Of a stretch of 64,000 nucleotides of DNA, positions 12,717 to 24,160 are shown in pieces. Under the pieces are notes generated by a model, which saw only the letters and a program-made list of their open reading frames with translations, did no database searches and was not told where the DNA came from. Every line of letters begins with the position of its first letter. Position 1 is the stretch's first letter. The DNA lies in NCBI GenBank assembly GCA_003280185.1, contig QCFP01000002.1:1-64000 (forward strand), read 5' to 3'. Position numbers and translations under genes: made by a program. The DNA is from Prochlorococcus sp. AG-363-L02 (lineage in GTDB: Bacteria; Cyanobacteriota; Cyanobacteriia; PCC-6307; Cyanobiaceae).

Positions 12717-13371
12717 TTTCCCCCTTAAGGAGCTCATTGAACTTAGAACGAAGATTTTGTTTATGCCATTGCTTTGAAAGATTTTCAGCATTTAGAGGTT
12801 TTAATTGTGGCAATTCTGCGATTACAGGGATTTTACCTATTTTTTCAAGGGTTTTAGGATTATTTGGATGATGGGGACCGTTCAAAATAATTCCTAACAC
12901 TGGTATCTTTCGTAAATGAAGAGCCTCTAAACTTAGAAGAGTGTGGTTGAGAGTACCAAGACCACTTCGGGCAACAAGAATAACTGGAGATTTCCATTGT
13001 TCTATTAGTTTGATTTGTAAAAAGTCATAAGTTAGTGGAACCATTAACCCCCCAGCTGTCTCTACTACAATTGGTTGAGTGTTGTTTGGAAGAACGATCA
13101 GTTCTGGTTTTATTAAAGAATCTTCCATTTCTGCTGCCCAGTGAGGAGATACAGGTGCTTTTAGGTTGAAAGTTTCAGGGAGCCATCTTCCCTCTGGTAG
13201 CTTTAGCAACTCGCATACTCTGCCCCTATCTCCACCACCATCAAGCCCACTTTGAATAGGTTTCCAATAGGTTGCATTTAGCCCTTGAACAAGTAGCGCA
13301 CTGACTACAGTTTTCCCTACATCAGTATCTGTACCGCATACAATAATGTTTTTGCTTCTTTTGGTATTCAT
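12709..13371 (-). CDS. bioD: Dethiobiotin synthetase BioD
   Basis: BioD carboxylates diaminopelargonate and closes the ureido ring using ATP. The P-loop is GTDTDVGKTVVSALL near the N-terminus, then KPIQSGLD and VVETAGGLMVPL, all standard BioD motifs. The start is ATG 13371, whose ATGA overlaps the bioC stop; a longer frame upstream is shadow sequence. The protein is 220 residues, a normal length. It is fourth in the operon bioF-bioK-bioC-bioD. Confidence 0.96.
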   Translation of the reverse strand: MNTKRSKNIIVCGTDTDVGKTVVSALLVQGLNATYWKPIQSGLDGGGDRGRVCELLKLPEGRWLPETFNLKAPVSPHWAAEMEDSLIKPELIVLPNNTQPIVVETAGGLMVPLTYDFLQIKLIEQWKSPVILVARSGLGTLNHTLLSLEALHLRKIPVLGIILNGPHHPNNPKTLEKIGKIPVIAELPQLKPLNAENLSKQWHKQNLRSKFNELLKGENE

Positions 13372-14120
13372 CGTTTTAGAATGATGATCTGGATGCGCCA
13401 GGTTAGAGCACATTTTTTCTCAAGAGATCTTTTCCACGAATTGCTAAGTCTTCTCCACTCCTTAATACTTAAGGGCTTGTTCTTACTGGTTTGTCCGCCA
13501 ACTCTTCGCATTGTTTTTAAAAGAGATGGGGCGTCATTGGCATATTGAGTAAAGCTATGTATTTTGCGGTATTGGATGCAATGTTTTGGTATTTCGTTGA
13601 GTAATGATTTTGGATTAGGTAATGGCAGCGCTGTACAAGGTACATTTGCGTTATTTGAAGCTTGATACCATTCTGGAAAGCTTCCATCTACAGGAACTGC
13701 TAATGCCAGGAAGCCTCCTGATGCGAGAGAATAGAACCATTCATTTAGTTTACGGGGGGGATCTTCGAGCCAGTGAAGAGTGAAACTTGAGGCGAGTAAA
13801 CTGGGCAATGTTTCTAGATTTGGAAGACCCTCGCTTAAATCCCAAAGTCTTGTGTGAGAAAGCCTTTTAGTTCTTGAGAGCATTTCATTGCTCCCATCAA
13901 TTCTTAATACTTGTTGAGTTGGATTTAATTCTTCAAGTGCATCTGCAAGTAGACCAGTCCCTGCCCCTAGATCAACCCAAAGACCTTTAGGCATTTTGTT
14001 TCTTGTACATATTTTCGCAAGTCGCCAGGCAATTGCAATTTGTAGCTTGGCGTTCTCATTGTATGAGATAGCAGCTTTGTCAAAGTTTTCTATTACTTCC
14101 TGATGCCACAGTTGTTTCAT
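13368..14120 (-). CDS. bioC: Malonyl-ACP O-methyltransferase BioC
   Basis: This SAM-dependent methyltransferase of 250 residues has motif I VDLGAGTGLLADALEEL. BioC methylates malonyl-ACP so that fatty-acid enzymes can build a pimeloyl chain. The N-terminal NFDKAAISYNENAKLQ matches the BioC family start. It overlaps bioK upstream (14117-14120) and bioD downstream by 4 bp each. It works with the esterase next door, which removes the methyl group again. Confidence 0.92.
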   Translation of the reverse strand: MKQLWHQEVIENFDKAAISYNENAKLQIAIAWRLAKICTRNKMPKGLWVDLGAGTGLLADALEELNPTQQVLRIDGSNEMLSRTKRLSHTRLWDLSEGLPNLETLPSLLASSFTLHWLEDPPRKLNEWFYSLASGGFLALAVPVDGSFPEWYQASNNANVPCTALPLPNPKSLLNEIPKHCIQYRKIHSFTQYANDAPSLLKTMRRVGGQTSKNKPLSIKEWRRLSNSWKRSLEKKCALTWRIQIIILKR

Positions 14121-14833
14121 TTGGATGACTCCAACCAGTGCTCAATTCTTTCAATTAGACCATAAACTAATAAAGAATGACCTACACCTTTAAGCCTCCA
14201 TTCAGTAGGCTTGGTCTGTTGTTTTAGAGTTAATTCGTCTAGAAGGAACTGTTGAACCTCAGGGAGGACAATTGTATCTTCTTGTGCATTAACTACAAGC
14301 ACTTTTGCTGCTTGAGATATTCCTTCAGGAAGACCACTAGTCCCAATTAGCAGGGCAAGGTCTTCTTGAAGTTTTTTTCTACCTTTGTTAGTCAGGGGTT
14401 TGTGGATAGGTCCTGAAGGGAGAGAATTCAGAGGAGCTGGGTAGGAAGCTTTTGTTAGGAAGTTGTTTAGCATTTTTTGTTCTTCATCTGTCCCTAATTG
14501 GTTCTGCATCCCTTTTAAAGCTGCCAAAAGAGCTCGATTGTTTCTGCCGTTTGGGAGGAACTTGCTAAAGCTAGCCAGAAGCACAAGATGGGTGGCATGT
14601 GCATAAATCTTTTTGGGCACTAGATGAGGCCCAAGAGAATGAGCAATTACTACTCTTTTAATTTTTCCTGAGCTCGTTCCTATGCTCTGCCAACTTGGGG
14701 AAGACAAGGGAAGTTCTCCATAGCCTCTCTCTGCGCTTTGCCATTGCCACTCATTATCTCGAAAAAATCTTTCCCAATTTTCCCAAGATGAGCTATCACT
14801 TCCCCAGCCATGCATTGCGTAAATTTCTTTCAT
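14117..14833 (-). CDS. bioK: Pimeloyl-ACP methyl ester esterase, BioK type (alpha/beta hydrolase)
   Basis: The 238-residue alpha/beta hydrolase starts MKEIYAMHGWGSDSSSWENW. The likely triad is Ser in VVIAHSLGPHL, Asp in VNAQEDTIVLP and His in GVGHSLLVYGL. Its place between bioF and bioC, overlapping both by 4 bp, indicates the step that hydrolyses pimeloyl-ACP methyl ester. In marine picocyanobacteria this step is known to be done by BioK rather than BioH or BioG. The assignment to BioK rests on context and lineage; the hydrolase fold is seen directly. Confidence 0.85.
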   Translation of the reverse strand: MKEIYAMHGWGSDSSSWENWERFFRDNEWQWQSAERGYGELPLSSPSWQSIGTSSGKIKRVVIAHSLGPHLVPKKIYAHATHLVLLASFSKFLPNGRNNRALLAALKGMQNQLGTDEEQKMLNNFLTKASYPAPLNSLPSGPIHKPLTNKGRKKLQEDLALLIGTSGLPEGISQAAKVLVVNAQEDTIVLPEVQQFLLDELTLKQQTKPTEWRLKGVGHSLLVYGLIERIEHWLESSK

Positions 14834-15969
14834 TTTTCTTTTAGGGCCTTAATGACTTTCTCTAAGGTTTGATCAGGCAGCTTTTTGCGAATAACAAGAC
14901 GCAGTCTGGATGAGCCTTCTGGGACAGTGGGCGGTCTTATGGCTGCACTTAGTAAGCCTTTTCTTTCAAGTTGTTTTTGTTGGTAAAGAGTGGTCTCATC
15001 TGACCCCATCAAAATAGGAAGAATTGGCCCTTCACCATTTGGAATTTCCCAGCCATTTTCTCTAAGCTTTATACGCCATATCTTTGCCTGTTTTAGTAGC
15101 TCAATGCCCCAATGACTATTTGCTTTTATTAGGCTTAATGAAGCAAGAGCAGCAGAGGCTAATGGTGGCGCCAATGCAGTTGTATAACGAAACCCCCCAC
15201 TGGTCTGGAGTAATTGTTCTCCAATTAAAGTGTTAGTGGCTAAGAATGCACCTCCGCTTCCAAAGGCTTTGCCGAAGGTCCCACTTATCATTACTAATGG
15301 ATCCTCTATTGCATGGCTAAGACCTTTCCCTTTCAGCCCCATTATGCCAAGCGCATGTGCTTCATCTACAAGCATCTTTGCTCCATATTGATCACATAAA
15401 CATGTCATCTTTTTTAGATCAGGACTTGTTCCTTGCATGCTAAATAGACTTTCAGTAACCACTAAAGGTTTGGATTTAGGATCTCTTTTTGTGCATCTTT
15501 GAAGGCATCTTTCTAAATCTTCACAGCTATTATGTGCAAATCGATGTAATTTAGCTCCAGAGGCTTTTATTCCTACTAGAAGAGAATAGTGGCATAATCT
15601 ATCTGCGATTATTGGTGTTTGCCGATTGGCTAATGCCATCACAGCCGCAATATTAGCTTGGAATCCACTTGGGAAGAGGAAGACTTTTTCTCTTCCAAGC
15701 CAATCAGAAAGTGCACTCTCGAGAGATTGATGAATTAGTCGACTACCTGTCACAAATCTAGAGCCTCCTGCTCCAACACCTTCCTGAGAGGAGGATTCTT
15801 GGGCTGCTTGGATTACTACAGGATGTCGACTTAGACCCAGATAGTCATTGCTGGCAAGGTCAATTAGTGATTGTGACTGTTTGGAATCATTAGCAAAAAA
15901 TTCTGCTTCCCTAGGTCCCGGCCTCAAAATCCTGAGATGACGAAGTCTTGATTGAGGGATATCAGGCAT
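14830..15969 (-). CDS. bioF: 8-amino-7-oxononanoate synthase BioF
   Basis: BioF is a PLP-dependent enzyme that condenses pimeloyl-ACP with alanine to give KAPA. Motifs are LIDLASNDYLGLSRHP, VDEAHALGIMG and the PLP lysine in ISGTFGKAFGSGGAF. The protein is 379 residues, a normal length. It is the first gene of the leftward biotin operon and overlaps bioK by 4 bp. The promoter must lie in the 128 bp shared with the divergent helicase gene at 16098. Confidence 0.96.
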   Translation of the reverse strand: MPDIPQSRLRHLRILRPGPREAEFFANDSKQSQSLIDLASNDYLGLSRHPVVIQAAQESSSQEGVGAGGSRFVTGSRLIHQSLESALSDWLGREKVFLFPSGFQANIAAVMALANRQTPIIADRLCHYSLLVGIKASGAKLHRFAHNSCEDLERCLQRCTKRDPKSKPLVVTESLFSMQGTSPDLKKMTCLCDQYGAKMLVDEAHALGIMGLKGKGLSHAIEDPLVMISGTFGKAFGSGGAFLATNTLIGEQLLQTSGGFRYTTALAPPLASAALASLSLIKANSHWGIELLKQAKIWRIKLRENGWEIPNGEGPILPILMGSDETTLYQQKQLERKGLLSAAIRPPTVPEGSSRLRLVIRKKLPDQTLEKVIKALKEK

Positions 15970-16097
15970 TGTTTCTAATTCGAAAAAGGCTTCTGGGAAA
16001 GGGGCTCTTGGTAAAAGAAACTTTGAGCGTTGTGCATAAAGGAGCTTTTGGGTCCGATTTCTTTATTTTGCTTACTAGGATTGAATCTATGAGCTAA

Positions 16098-18866
16098 GTG
16101 GCTCATGTCACGACTTTTTCTGACTTGACCAAGGTCGATTTGAATCCTCTTTCGATTTTTCCTTTCAAGCTGGATGGATTTCAGCTTGAGGCTATTGATT
16201 CGTTGAATCAAGGACATTCTGTAGTTGTGAGTGCCCCAACGGGCTCAGGGAAGACTTTGGTTGGTGAATACTCAATACACCGTGCAATTGCTCATGGGAG
16301 CAGAGTGTTTTATACCACTCCTCTTAAAGCACTTTCTAATCAGAAGCTTAGAGATTTTCGCGAGCAGTTTGGACATGAAAATGTAGGCCTAATGACTGGT
16401 GATTTGTCCGTGAATCGCGATGCATCAGTGGTTGTTATGACAACAGAGATTTTTAGGAACATGCTTTATATAGAGGCAGATCAGAAGAGTGACCCATTAG
16501 AGAAAGTGGAAACAGTGGTTTTTGATGAGTGTCATTACATGAATGATTCTCAAAGGGGTACTGTTTGGGAGGAATCAATTATTCATTGCCCATCCAACAT
16601 TCAGTTAGTTGCATTGTCGGCAACTGTTGCCAATGCTGGCCAATTAACTGATTGGATTAATGAAGTACATGGGCCTACGAAATTAGTCGTTAGCAAATAT
16701 AGGCCTGTTCCTTTATTTTTTAGCTTTTGTAGTTTTAAGGGCCTGCATCAATTACTTAATGAGAAAGGCACCGGCCTACATCCAAATTGCAAAATCTGGC
16801 GATCACCTAAGGGGAATAAGCGCAAGGCTCGCTCCTCAAAGCCCCTCCAACCGAAGTCTCCAAGTACCAAGTTTGTTGTGGAACAAATGGGAGAGAGAGA
16901 AATGTTGCCAGCAATTTATTTCATATTTAGTAGGCGCGGTTGTGATAGGGCTTTGGAGGAGATGGGAGCTCTTTGTTTGGTAACACCATCTGAACAGGTC
17001 TTGCTTCGTGAGCGTCTTAGTCAATACAGCGAGGTTCATCCTGAAGCTGTGCGCGATGGAATACATTCGGATGCTCTTTTGCGTGGGATAGCTGCTCATC
17101 ATGCTGGTGTCTTACCAGCATGGAAGGAATTAATTGAGGAGTTGTTTCAGCGGGGATTAGTGAAAGTTGTTTTTGCAACTGAGACTTTGGCGGCTGGTAT
17201 CAATATGCCTGCAAGAAGTACTGTAATTTCTGTGCTTTCCAAGCGCTCTGATAGAGGTCATCGGGCATTGATGGGTAGTGAGTTCCTTCAGATGGCCGGA
17301 CGGGCAGGTCGAAGAGGGCTTGATTCAAAGGGTTATGTAGTCACCGTACAAAGTCGCTTTGAGGGAGTGCGAGAAGCAGGGCAGCTTGCTATTAGCCAGG
17401 CGGATCCTCTTGTCAGTCAGTTTGCGCCAAGTTACGGCATGGTCTTAAACCTTCTCCAACACCACACTTTAGATAAGGCTAGAGAAATGATTGAGCGAAG
17501 TTTTGGACGTTATCTCGCAAGCCTTGATTTAGCAGATGAAGAGCAACTAATTGAACAGCTGAGGAGTCAGTTGAGTGAATTGAATGATGTTGCTGGAGAT
17601 ATACCTTGGCAAGACTTTGAGATATATGAGAAACATCGTGGACGATTGCGTGAAGAACGAAGACTTTTACGCATTCTTCAACAGCAGGCTGAGGAGACAC
17701 TAGCTAACGAACTTACGTTGGCATTACAATTTGCAAGTGTAGGGACTTTGGTAAGCATTAAGTCTCATCAATTGAAAGCTGGTGTGACACCTGCTGTGAT
17801 AGTTGAGAAATGCGATGGACCAGGACAGTTTCCCTTATTACTTTGTTTGACAGATAAGAATATTTGGCTTTTATTACCGTGCCATTCAGTCGTAAGCATT
17901 CATGCAGAATTGAGTTGTTTAAATGTTAGCGAAATTAAGAGACCTGATTTATCTCGATCTGGAGAGATATGTCATGGTAATGATCAAAGTAGAGAAATTT
18001 CTCTTGCAGTTTCAGATATTTCTAAGCGCCATGAGATGCGCAGGCCACAATATGATTTAGCAGGTGAAGTGATTGCACAGGTTGAGTTGGTTAATAGCCT
18101 GGAGAAAGAGTTAGAGAGTCAACCTGCACATCGATGGGGTGATCGAAAGAAATTGAAAAAACATCGCCGTCGGATGGAACAGTTAGATTACGAGATAAAG
18201 GAACGTCAATTGCTTTTGCATCAAAGAGCCAACCATCATTGGGAAACTTTTTTATCTTTAATAGATATTCTTCAGTATTTTGGATGTCTCGAAGAGTTAA
18301 CTCCTACTCAAATGGGACGTACGGTTGTTTCTTTGAGAGGTGATAACGAGCTTTGGCTAGGTCTTTCTTTAATGAGCGGACATTTAGATGATTTGCCTCC
18401 ACCAGAACTTGCAGCAGTATTCCAAGCTATTAGTAGCGATGTGAATCGACCAGATCTTTGGAGTGGATATCCAACCCCTCATAAAGCTGACGAAGCTTTA
18501 AATGACTTAAATGGTTTGAGACGAGAGCTTTTAAGGATGCAGGAACAGCACCAACTGTTTATTCCTGCATGGTTTGAATCAGAATTGATGGGCCTTGTAG
18601 ATGCATGGGCAAGAGGTACGTCTTGGGGTGATTTGATTTCAAATACCTCTTTGGATGAAGGAGATGTTGTTCGAATAATGCGGAGAACAGTTGATTTGCT
18701 TTCCCAAGTCCCCTATTGCGAGTTGGTGACTGAGCGACTTCAAAAAAATGCACGAATTGCTTTGAAAGCAATTAATCGTTTCCCAGTTTGTGAGGCATAT
18801 GACCTTATTAATGAGGCTGAAGCAGAGAAAAGAGGTTTAAACCCTGCGACAGAACGTGTTTCATAG
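16098..18866 (+). CDS. Ski2/Mtr4-like DEAD/DEAH RNA helicase with DSHCT domain
   Basis: The 922-residue helicase has motif I SAPTGSGKTLVGEY, motif II VVFDECHYMND, motif III SATVAN and motif VI QMAGRAGRRG. A C-terminal helical DSHCT-type region includes YDLAGEVIAQVE. It starts at GTG 16098. In plastids and cyanobacteria the homologue (ISE2-like) is linked to RNA processing; the exact substrates are unknown. It is divergent from bioF and ends 18 bp before the convergent fumC. Confidence 0.92.
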   Translation: MAHVTTFSDLTKVDLNPLSIFPFKLDGFQLEAIDSLNQGHSVVVSAPTGSGKTLVGEYSIHRAIAHGSRVFYTTPLKALSNQKLRDFREQFGHENVGLMTGDLSVNRDASVVVMTTEIFRNMLYIEADQKSDPLEKVETVVFDECHYMNDSQRGTVWEESIIHCPSNIQLVALSATVANAGQLTDWINEVHGPTKLVVSKYRPVPLFFSFCSFKGLHQLLNEKGTGLHPNCKIWRSPKGNKRKARSSKPLQPKSPSTKFVVEQMGEREMLPAIYFIFSRRGCDRALEEMGALCLVTPSEQVLLRERLSQYSEVHPEAVRDGIHSDALLRGIAAHHAGVLPAWKELIEELFQRGLVKVVFATETLAAGINMPARSTVISVLSKRSDRGHRALMGSEFLQMAGRAGRRGLDSKGYVVTVQSRFEGVREAGQLAISQADPLVSQFAPSYGMVLNLLQHHTLDKAREMIERSFGRYLASLDLADEEQLIEQLRSQLSELNDVAGDIPWQDFEIYEKHRGRLREERRLLRILQQQAEETLANELTLALQFASVGTLVSIKSHQLKAGVTPAVIVEKCDGPGQFPLLLCLTDKNIWLLLPCHSVVSIHAELSCLNVSEIKRPDLSRSGEICHGNDQSREISLAVSDISKRHEMRRPQYDLAGEVIAQVELVNSLEKELESQPAHRWGDRKKLKKHRRRMEQLDYEIKERQLLLHQRANHHWETFLSLIDILQYFGCLEELTPTQMGRTVVSLRGDNELWLGLSLMSGHLDDLPPPELAAVFQAISSDVNRPDLWSGYPTPHKADEALNDLNGLRRELLRMQEQHQLFIPAWFESELMGLVDAWARGTSWGDLISNTSLDEGDVVRIMRRTVDLLSQVPYCELVTERLQKNARIALKAINRFPVCEAYDLINEAEAEKRGLNPATERVS

Positions 18867-18884
18867 CAGCATTAACCGGGAGTC

Positions 18885-20285
18885 TTAAGGAGTTGGACTA
18901 GTCATCTTTTCAGGATCAATAATTCGATCAAATTCATCGCCACTTATATAATTAAGCTTAAGAGAGGCCTGCCGTAAGCTTAAGTTATTTTCATGAGCAT
19001 ATTTAGCAATTTCACTTGCTTTATTATAGCCAATTACTGGTGCTAATGCTGTTACAAGCATAAGAGAATTTTGTAGATAATCGTTTATTTTTGATCGATT
19101 TGCTTCCATCCCTTCAATCATCCCTATTCGACAGGACTTGCATGCATCATGCAGCAAATTAATACTATGAAGCAGATTGAATCCTATTAGGGGCTTGTAG
19201 GTATTCATTTGGAGATGACCTCCGCTCCCGGCCATTGCTACAGCCGCCTCAAGCCCCATGACTTGAGTGCAAACCATTGACATTGATTCACATTGAGTAG
19301 GATTTATTTTGCCAGGCATTATTGAACTACCTGGCTCATTGGCTGGGAGGCTTAATTCTCCTAAGCCTGTACGAGGCCCACAAGAAAGAAGGCGGATGTC
19401 ATTTACGATCTTTAGAAGTGTGATTGCAAGCATCTTGAGTTGAGCCATTGCATTTACTAGCCCATCATGATTTGCCATAACAGCGAACTTGTTGTTTGCT
19501 GGGAAGAAAGGTAGACCAGTAATTGTTTTTAGAGTCTTGGTGATTTCAATATCAAAGCCAGCAGGTGTGTTTAGGCCTGTGCCAACTGCTGTGCCGCCTA
19601 GAGGCAAAGGGTAAAGTTCAGTGAGACTTTGTTGAATACGGGAGTAAGCATGAATCACTTGATCTCTCCAGGCAGAAGCCTCCTGCCCAAGGGTTAGTGG
19701 TACAGCATCTTGTAAATGTGTACGGCCAACTTTAATTATCTCACCCCAACCTTTGCTTTTATTATCAATAGCTTGGATGAACAATTTTAGCTCAGGCAAT
19801 AGTCTGTTTTTAAGGCTAATTGCTGCTGCAATATGAATCGCAGAGGGGAAAACATCGTTAGTTGACTGTGATTTATTTACATCATCATTTGGGTGTAAAG
19901 GTTTTTGGCTTCCAAGATGTTCACCAGTTTCTTTTGCAATGATATTGCTGATAACTTCGTTGATATTCATGTTGGTTTGTGTCCCGCTACCCGTTTGCCA
20001 GACACGAAGCGGAAACTGATTGTCAAATGAACCATTAGCAATTGATTTTGCGGCTTTAACGATTTGATCTTTTTTAGAGTTTTCCAGTAGACCGAAATGT
20101 TCATTCACGATTGCTGCTGCTTGTTTAATTAAAGCAAGTGCATGGATTATTTCAGTAGGAATAGTATCTTCAGTAATTGCAAAGTTCTTTAGTGATCTTT
20201 GAGTCTGAGCGCCCCATAAGACATCAGCTGGTACCTCGATAGGGCCAATGCTGTCATGCTCAATGCGAACTACTGGTTTAGTCAT
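18885..20285 (-). CDS. fumC: Fumarate hydratase class II
   Basis: FumC interconverts fumarate and malate. The 466-residue protein has the fumarase/aspartase signature GSSIMPGKINPTQ, the N-terminal substrate motif GSGTQTNMNINEV and GRTHLQDAVPLT, which distinguish it from aspartase and argininosuccinate lyase. It starts at ATG 20285. With purB next in the same direction it forms a pair of lyases of the same superfamily; purB releases fumarate, which FumC can recycle. Confidence 0.95.
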   Translation of the reverse strand: MTKPVVRIEHDSIGPIEVPADVLWGAQTQRSLKNFAITEDTIPTEIIHALALIKQAAAIVNEHFGLLENSKKDQIVKAAKSIANGSFDNQFPLRVWQTGSGTQTNMNINEVISNIIAKETGEHLGSQKPLHPNDDVNKSQSTNDVFPSAIHIAAAISLKNRLLPELKLFIQAIDNKSKGWGEIIKVGRTHLQDAVPLTLGQEASAWRDQVIHAYSRIQQSLTELYPLPLGGTAVGTGLNTPAGFDIEITKTLKTITGLPFFPANNKFAVMANHDGLVNAMAQLKMLAITLLKIVNDIRLLSCGPRTGLGELSLPANEPGSSIMPGKINPTQCESMSMVCTQVMGLEAAVAMAGSGGHLQMNTYKPLIGFNLLHSINLLHDACKSCRIGMIEGMEANRSKINDYLQNSLMLVTALAPVIGYNKASEIAKYAHENNLSLRQASLKLNYISGDEFDRIIDPEKMTSPTP

Positions 20286-20338
20286 TCATCCTTTGTTGAT
20301 GGAGATGGATCCTTTAGAACACATAACTTACTTTCTTA

Positions 20339-20360
20339 AGAGCTTGAATAAGTAAGCTCT
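20339..20360. repeat. 7-bp inverted repeat between purB and fumC
   Basis: AGAGCTT (20339-20345) and AAGCTCT (20354-20360) are separated by 8 bp, 78 bp beyond the purB stop in the leftward direction and 53 bp before the fumC start. No U-run follows on the minus strand, so it is a weak terminator candidate or an operator-like dyad. Confidence 0.35.
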
Positions 20361-20438
20361 CAACTTTATATTAGGAGTTTTTGCGAATTTGTAAAACTTC
20401 TGCTTGAAACACTTTCCTCATTAGATTATATGATTCAT

Positions 20439-21734
20439 TTATAGGCCCAGCCTTTCCCATATTATATCTAGATTTGATTCATATGAGTCGGTGTTAAAGC
20501 AATTGGCAAGGTGATCTGCTTTTAATACTGAAAGAACTTCATTGTCTGATTCAAGGTTTTTTCGGAAATTGCCCTCTTCTTTATTCCAGGCTGAATGTGC
20601 ATTTCGTTGAACAATTTGATATGCTTTCTCTCGACTCATTCCACACTCAACAAGAGCTAAAAGAACTCTTTGGCTGAAGACTACCCCCCCATAAATATTC
20701 ATGTTTCGCTTCATATTTTCAGGATAGATGCCAAGACCTTGCATGATTTGTGTCATTTCTCTTAGCATAAAATGAAGTGTTGTTGAACAGTCAGGGAGCA
20801 TCATTCTTTCAGTTGAACTATGGCTAATGTCTCTTTCATGCCAAAGAGCGACATTCTCAATTGCTGCGATTACATATCCTCGTAAAACTCTTGATAAGCC
20901 GCTAATTCTTTCACTTCGAATAGGGTTTCTTTTGTGAGGCATGGCAGAGCTGCCTTTTTGACCCTTGGCAAAGTTTTCTTCTACCTCAAGGACATCAGTA
21001 CGCTGTAGATTTCTGATTTCCGTTGCAAATCTATCTAGCGAAGCACCTATTAAAGCAAGGGTTTGAACATAATCAGCATGACGATCTCGCGAGATTACTT
21101 GTGTACTAGCTGTATCAGGTGTAAGACCAAGCTTTTGACATGCAAGACGTTCAACCTCTGGATCGGTGTTTGCATAGTTGCCCATAGCACCACTTATTTG
21201 ACCTACGGAAATATCTTTTTCTAGGCGTTCTAGGCGAAGTCCGTTTCGTTTGGTCTCTGCTAGCCAGCCTGCAAGTTTGAATCCAAATGTGATTGGCTCT
21301 CCATGTATTGCATGCGACCGTCCGATCATGACGGTGTTTTTATGTTGCTTAGCGAGTGAATAGATTGCGACTTCAAGTTGATTCAACTCTTCCTTCAACA
21401 ATTCCACAGAAGCTTTCATTTGGAGTGCCAAGCCAGTATCAAGTACATCGCTACTGGTCATTCCTAAATGGATGAAGCGCCCTGCATCTCCAACATGTTC
21501 ATTTACGTTTGTGAGGAATGCAATGACATCGTGACGTACCTCAGCTTCGATTTCCAGAATCCTGTTCTCGTCAAAGGCAGCTTTTTGACGGATCTGGGTC
21601 ATTGCATCATGGGGTATTCTTCCTAGCTCAAAATTTGCTTCGCAAGCAGCGATCTCAACGTCTAGCCAGCTTTGGTATTTGGCCCTGTCATTCCAGACAT
21701 GGCTCATTTCAGGGAGAGTGTATCTATCAATCAA
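20439..21734 (-). CDS. purB: Adenylosuccinate lyase
   Basis: PurB performs two steps of purine synthesis: cleavage of SAICAR and of adenylosuccinate, both releasing fumarate. The signature loop GSSAMPHKRNPIRSE and the catalytic-His region GRSHAIHGEPITFG are visible. The protein is 431 residues, starting at TTG 21734 (no ATG fits better). It lies upstream of fumC on the same strand with a 153-bp spacer. Confidence 0.96.
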   Translation of the reverse strand: MIDRYTLPEMSHVWNDRAKYQSWLDVEIAACEANFELGRIPHDAMTQIRQKAAFDENRILEIEAEVRHDVIAFLTNVNEHVGDAGRFIHLGMTSSDVLDTGLALQMKASVELLKEELNQLEVAIYSLAKQHKNTVMIGRSHAIHGEPITFGFKLAGWLAETKRNGLRLERLEKDISVGQISGAMGNYANTDPEVERLACQKLGLTPDTASTQVISRDRHADYVQTLALIGASLDRFATEIRNLQRTDVLEVEENFAKGQKGSSAMPHKRNPIRSERISGLSRVLRGYVIAAIENVALWHERDISHSSTERMMLPDCSTTLHFMLREMTQIMQGLGIYPENMKRNMNIYGGVVFSQRVLLALVECGMSREKAYQIVQRNAHSAWNKEEGNFRKNLESDNEVLSVLKADHLANCFNTDSYESNLDIIWERLGL

Positions 21735-21778
21735 TGGTTCTTAAATGCCTTTGAGTTTGTTGAACTTAAACCCTTTTA

Positions 21779-22045
21779 TCATGCAGATTTCAGACGGTAG
21801 TGCTCTACTTCCCAATGCACACATTGTCCCCAGGCTTGTTGACGAACCCAGCAACGACCACCTTTGCAGTTGATGACTTCAAAAGGCGGGAGATCACTTG
21901 GTTGATTGTCTAAGGTAACGAAACATCCTGGCTGTAGAAGTTCAAGCACCTTTTTGGATTTTGCGATATACAAGCCATACAAGTTTTTGCGGCCTTTTTG
22001 CTTTTTTCGCTGTTGTGATGGCTTATTAGGTTTAGGAGGAGACAT
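21779..22045 (-). CDS. Conserved hypothetical basic protein (88 aa)
   Basis: The first 28 residues are strongly basic and polar (PPKPNKPSQQRKKQKGRKNL), then comes a compact part with CFVTLDNQPSDLPPFEVINC and a Cys/Trp-rich end (GGRCWVRQQAWGQCVHWEVE). This suggests a small nucleic-acid- or ribosome-associated protein, but no domain is recognised. It starts at ATG 22045 and lies 44 bp upstream of purB on the same strand. It is divergent from tlyA. Confidence 0.7.
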   Translation of the reverse strand: MSPPKPNKPSQQRKKQKGRKNLYGLYIAKSKKVLELLQPGCFVTLDNQPSDLPPFEVINCKGGRCWVRQQAWGQCVHWEVEHYRLKSA

Positions 22046-22139
22046 TCCTTGGAGTTCTTGTTTGAATGATCTTCATGGGTTTTTGCCCTTTTTTGCTCAG
22101 TTGATTGGTTTTTGTTCGGTTTTTATCTGAATTTCAGCA

Positions 22140-23543
<1,404 letters not shown>

Positions 23544-23743
23544 AAACAGCTAATTAGCTTGTGCTGACCTATTAGGGGGTCTAGCGGCTAATTCTGATGT
23601 TGCGGTTGTTACCAATTCCAGATTTGAGGTGGTGAAAGTTCATTTGAATTTGGATTTGAGTAAAATTTGTTTTGATTCTCAAAATAGTTTTGGTATAGAT
23701 ATAAAATTTGCTTAGACCGAGTATCAATGGAGGGGAAATTGTT

Positions 23744-24160
23744 TTGCTTGAGAGTAAAACTGATTCAGCGACAGAATCTCCTCTATATGGAGAAAGGGCA
23801 ATTAAGGAATCAAGGTTAATTTGCTTTGAAAACCCAAATAATAAAAGGCCTTATGAGATTTCTATTGAGTTGCCCGAGTTTACATGCTTATGTCCTTTTT
23901 CTGGTTACCCTGACTTTGCAATAATTCGTCTCATTTACCAGCCTGAATTAAAAGTTTTAGAGCTTAAGTCTCTTAAGCTCTATGTAAATAGTTATCGGAA
24001 CAGAACCATTTCCCATGAAGAGGTCGTCAATAGGATTCTTGATGATATTGTGGAGGCTTGCAATCCTAAGTGGGTCGAATTAGAAGCAGACTTTAATCCT
24101 AGAGGAAATGTTCACATGGTACTAAGAGTTACACATGGAAAAAAAGAGATTTTTGATTAG
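23744..24160 (+). CDS. queF: NADPH-dependent 7-cyano-7-deazaguanine reductase QueF
   Basis: QueF reduces preQ0 to preQ1 in queuosine tRNA modification. The catalytic Cys is residue 50 in [14 protein letters not shown], with the Asp seven residues later, followed by [14 protein letters not shown] and SHE. This is the short unimodular type, 138 residues. I chose TTG 23744 because GGAGGGG ends 8 bp upstream; the frame is open to a TTG at 23708. The stop overlaps the convergent ccs1 stop by 4 bp. No preQ1 riboswitch was recognised in the leader. Confidence 0.93.
   Translation: MLESKTDSATESPLYGERAIKESRLICFENPNNKRPYEISIELPEFTCLCPFSGYPDFAIIRLIYQPELKVLELKSLKLYVNSYRNRTISHEEVVNRILDDIVEACNPKWVELEADFNPRGNVHMVLRVTHGKKEIFD

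Noticed and set aside
23544..23743. Possible preQ1 riboswitch before queF
   Set aside because: No compact pseudoknot-like hairpin with an A-rich tail could be seen next to the start.
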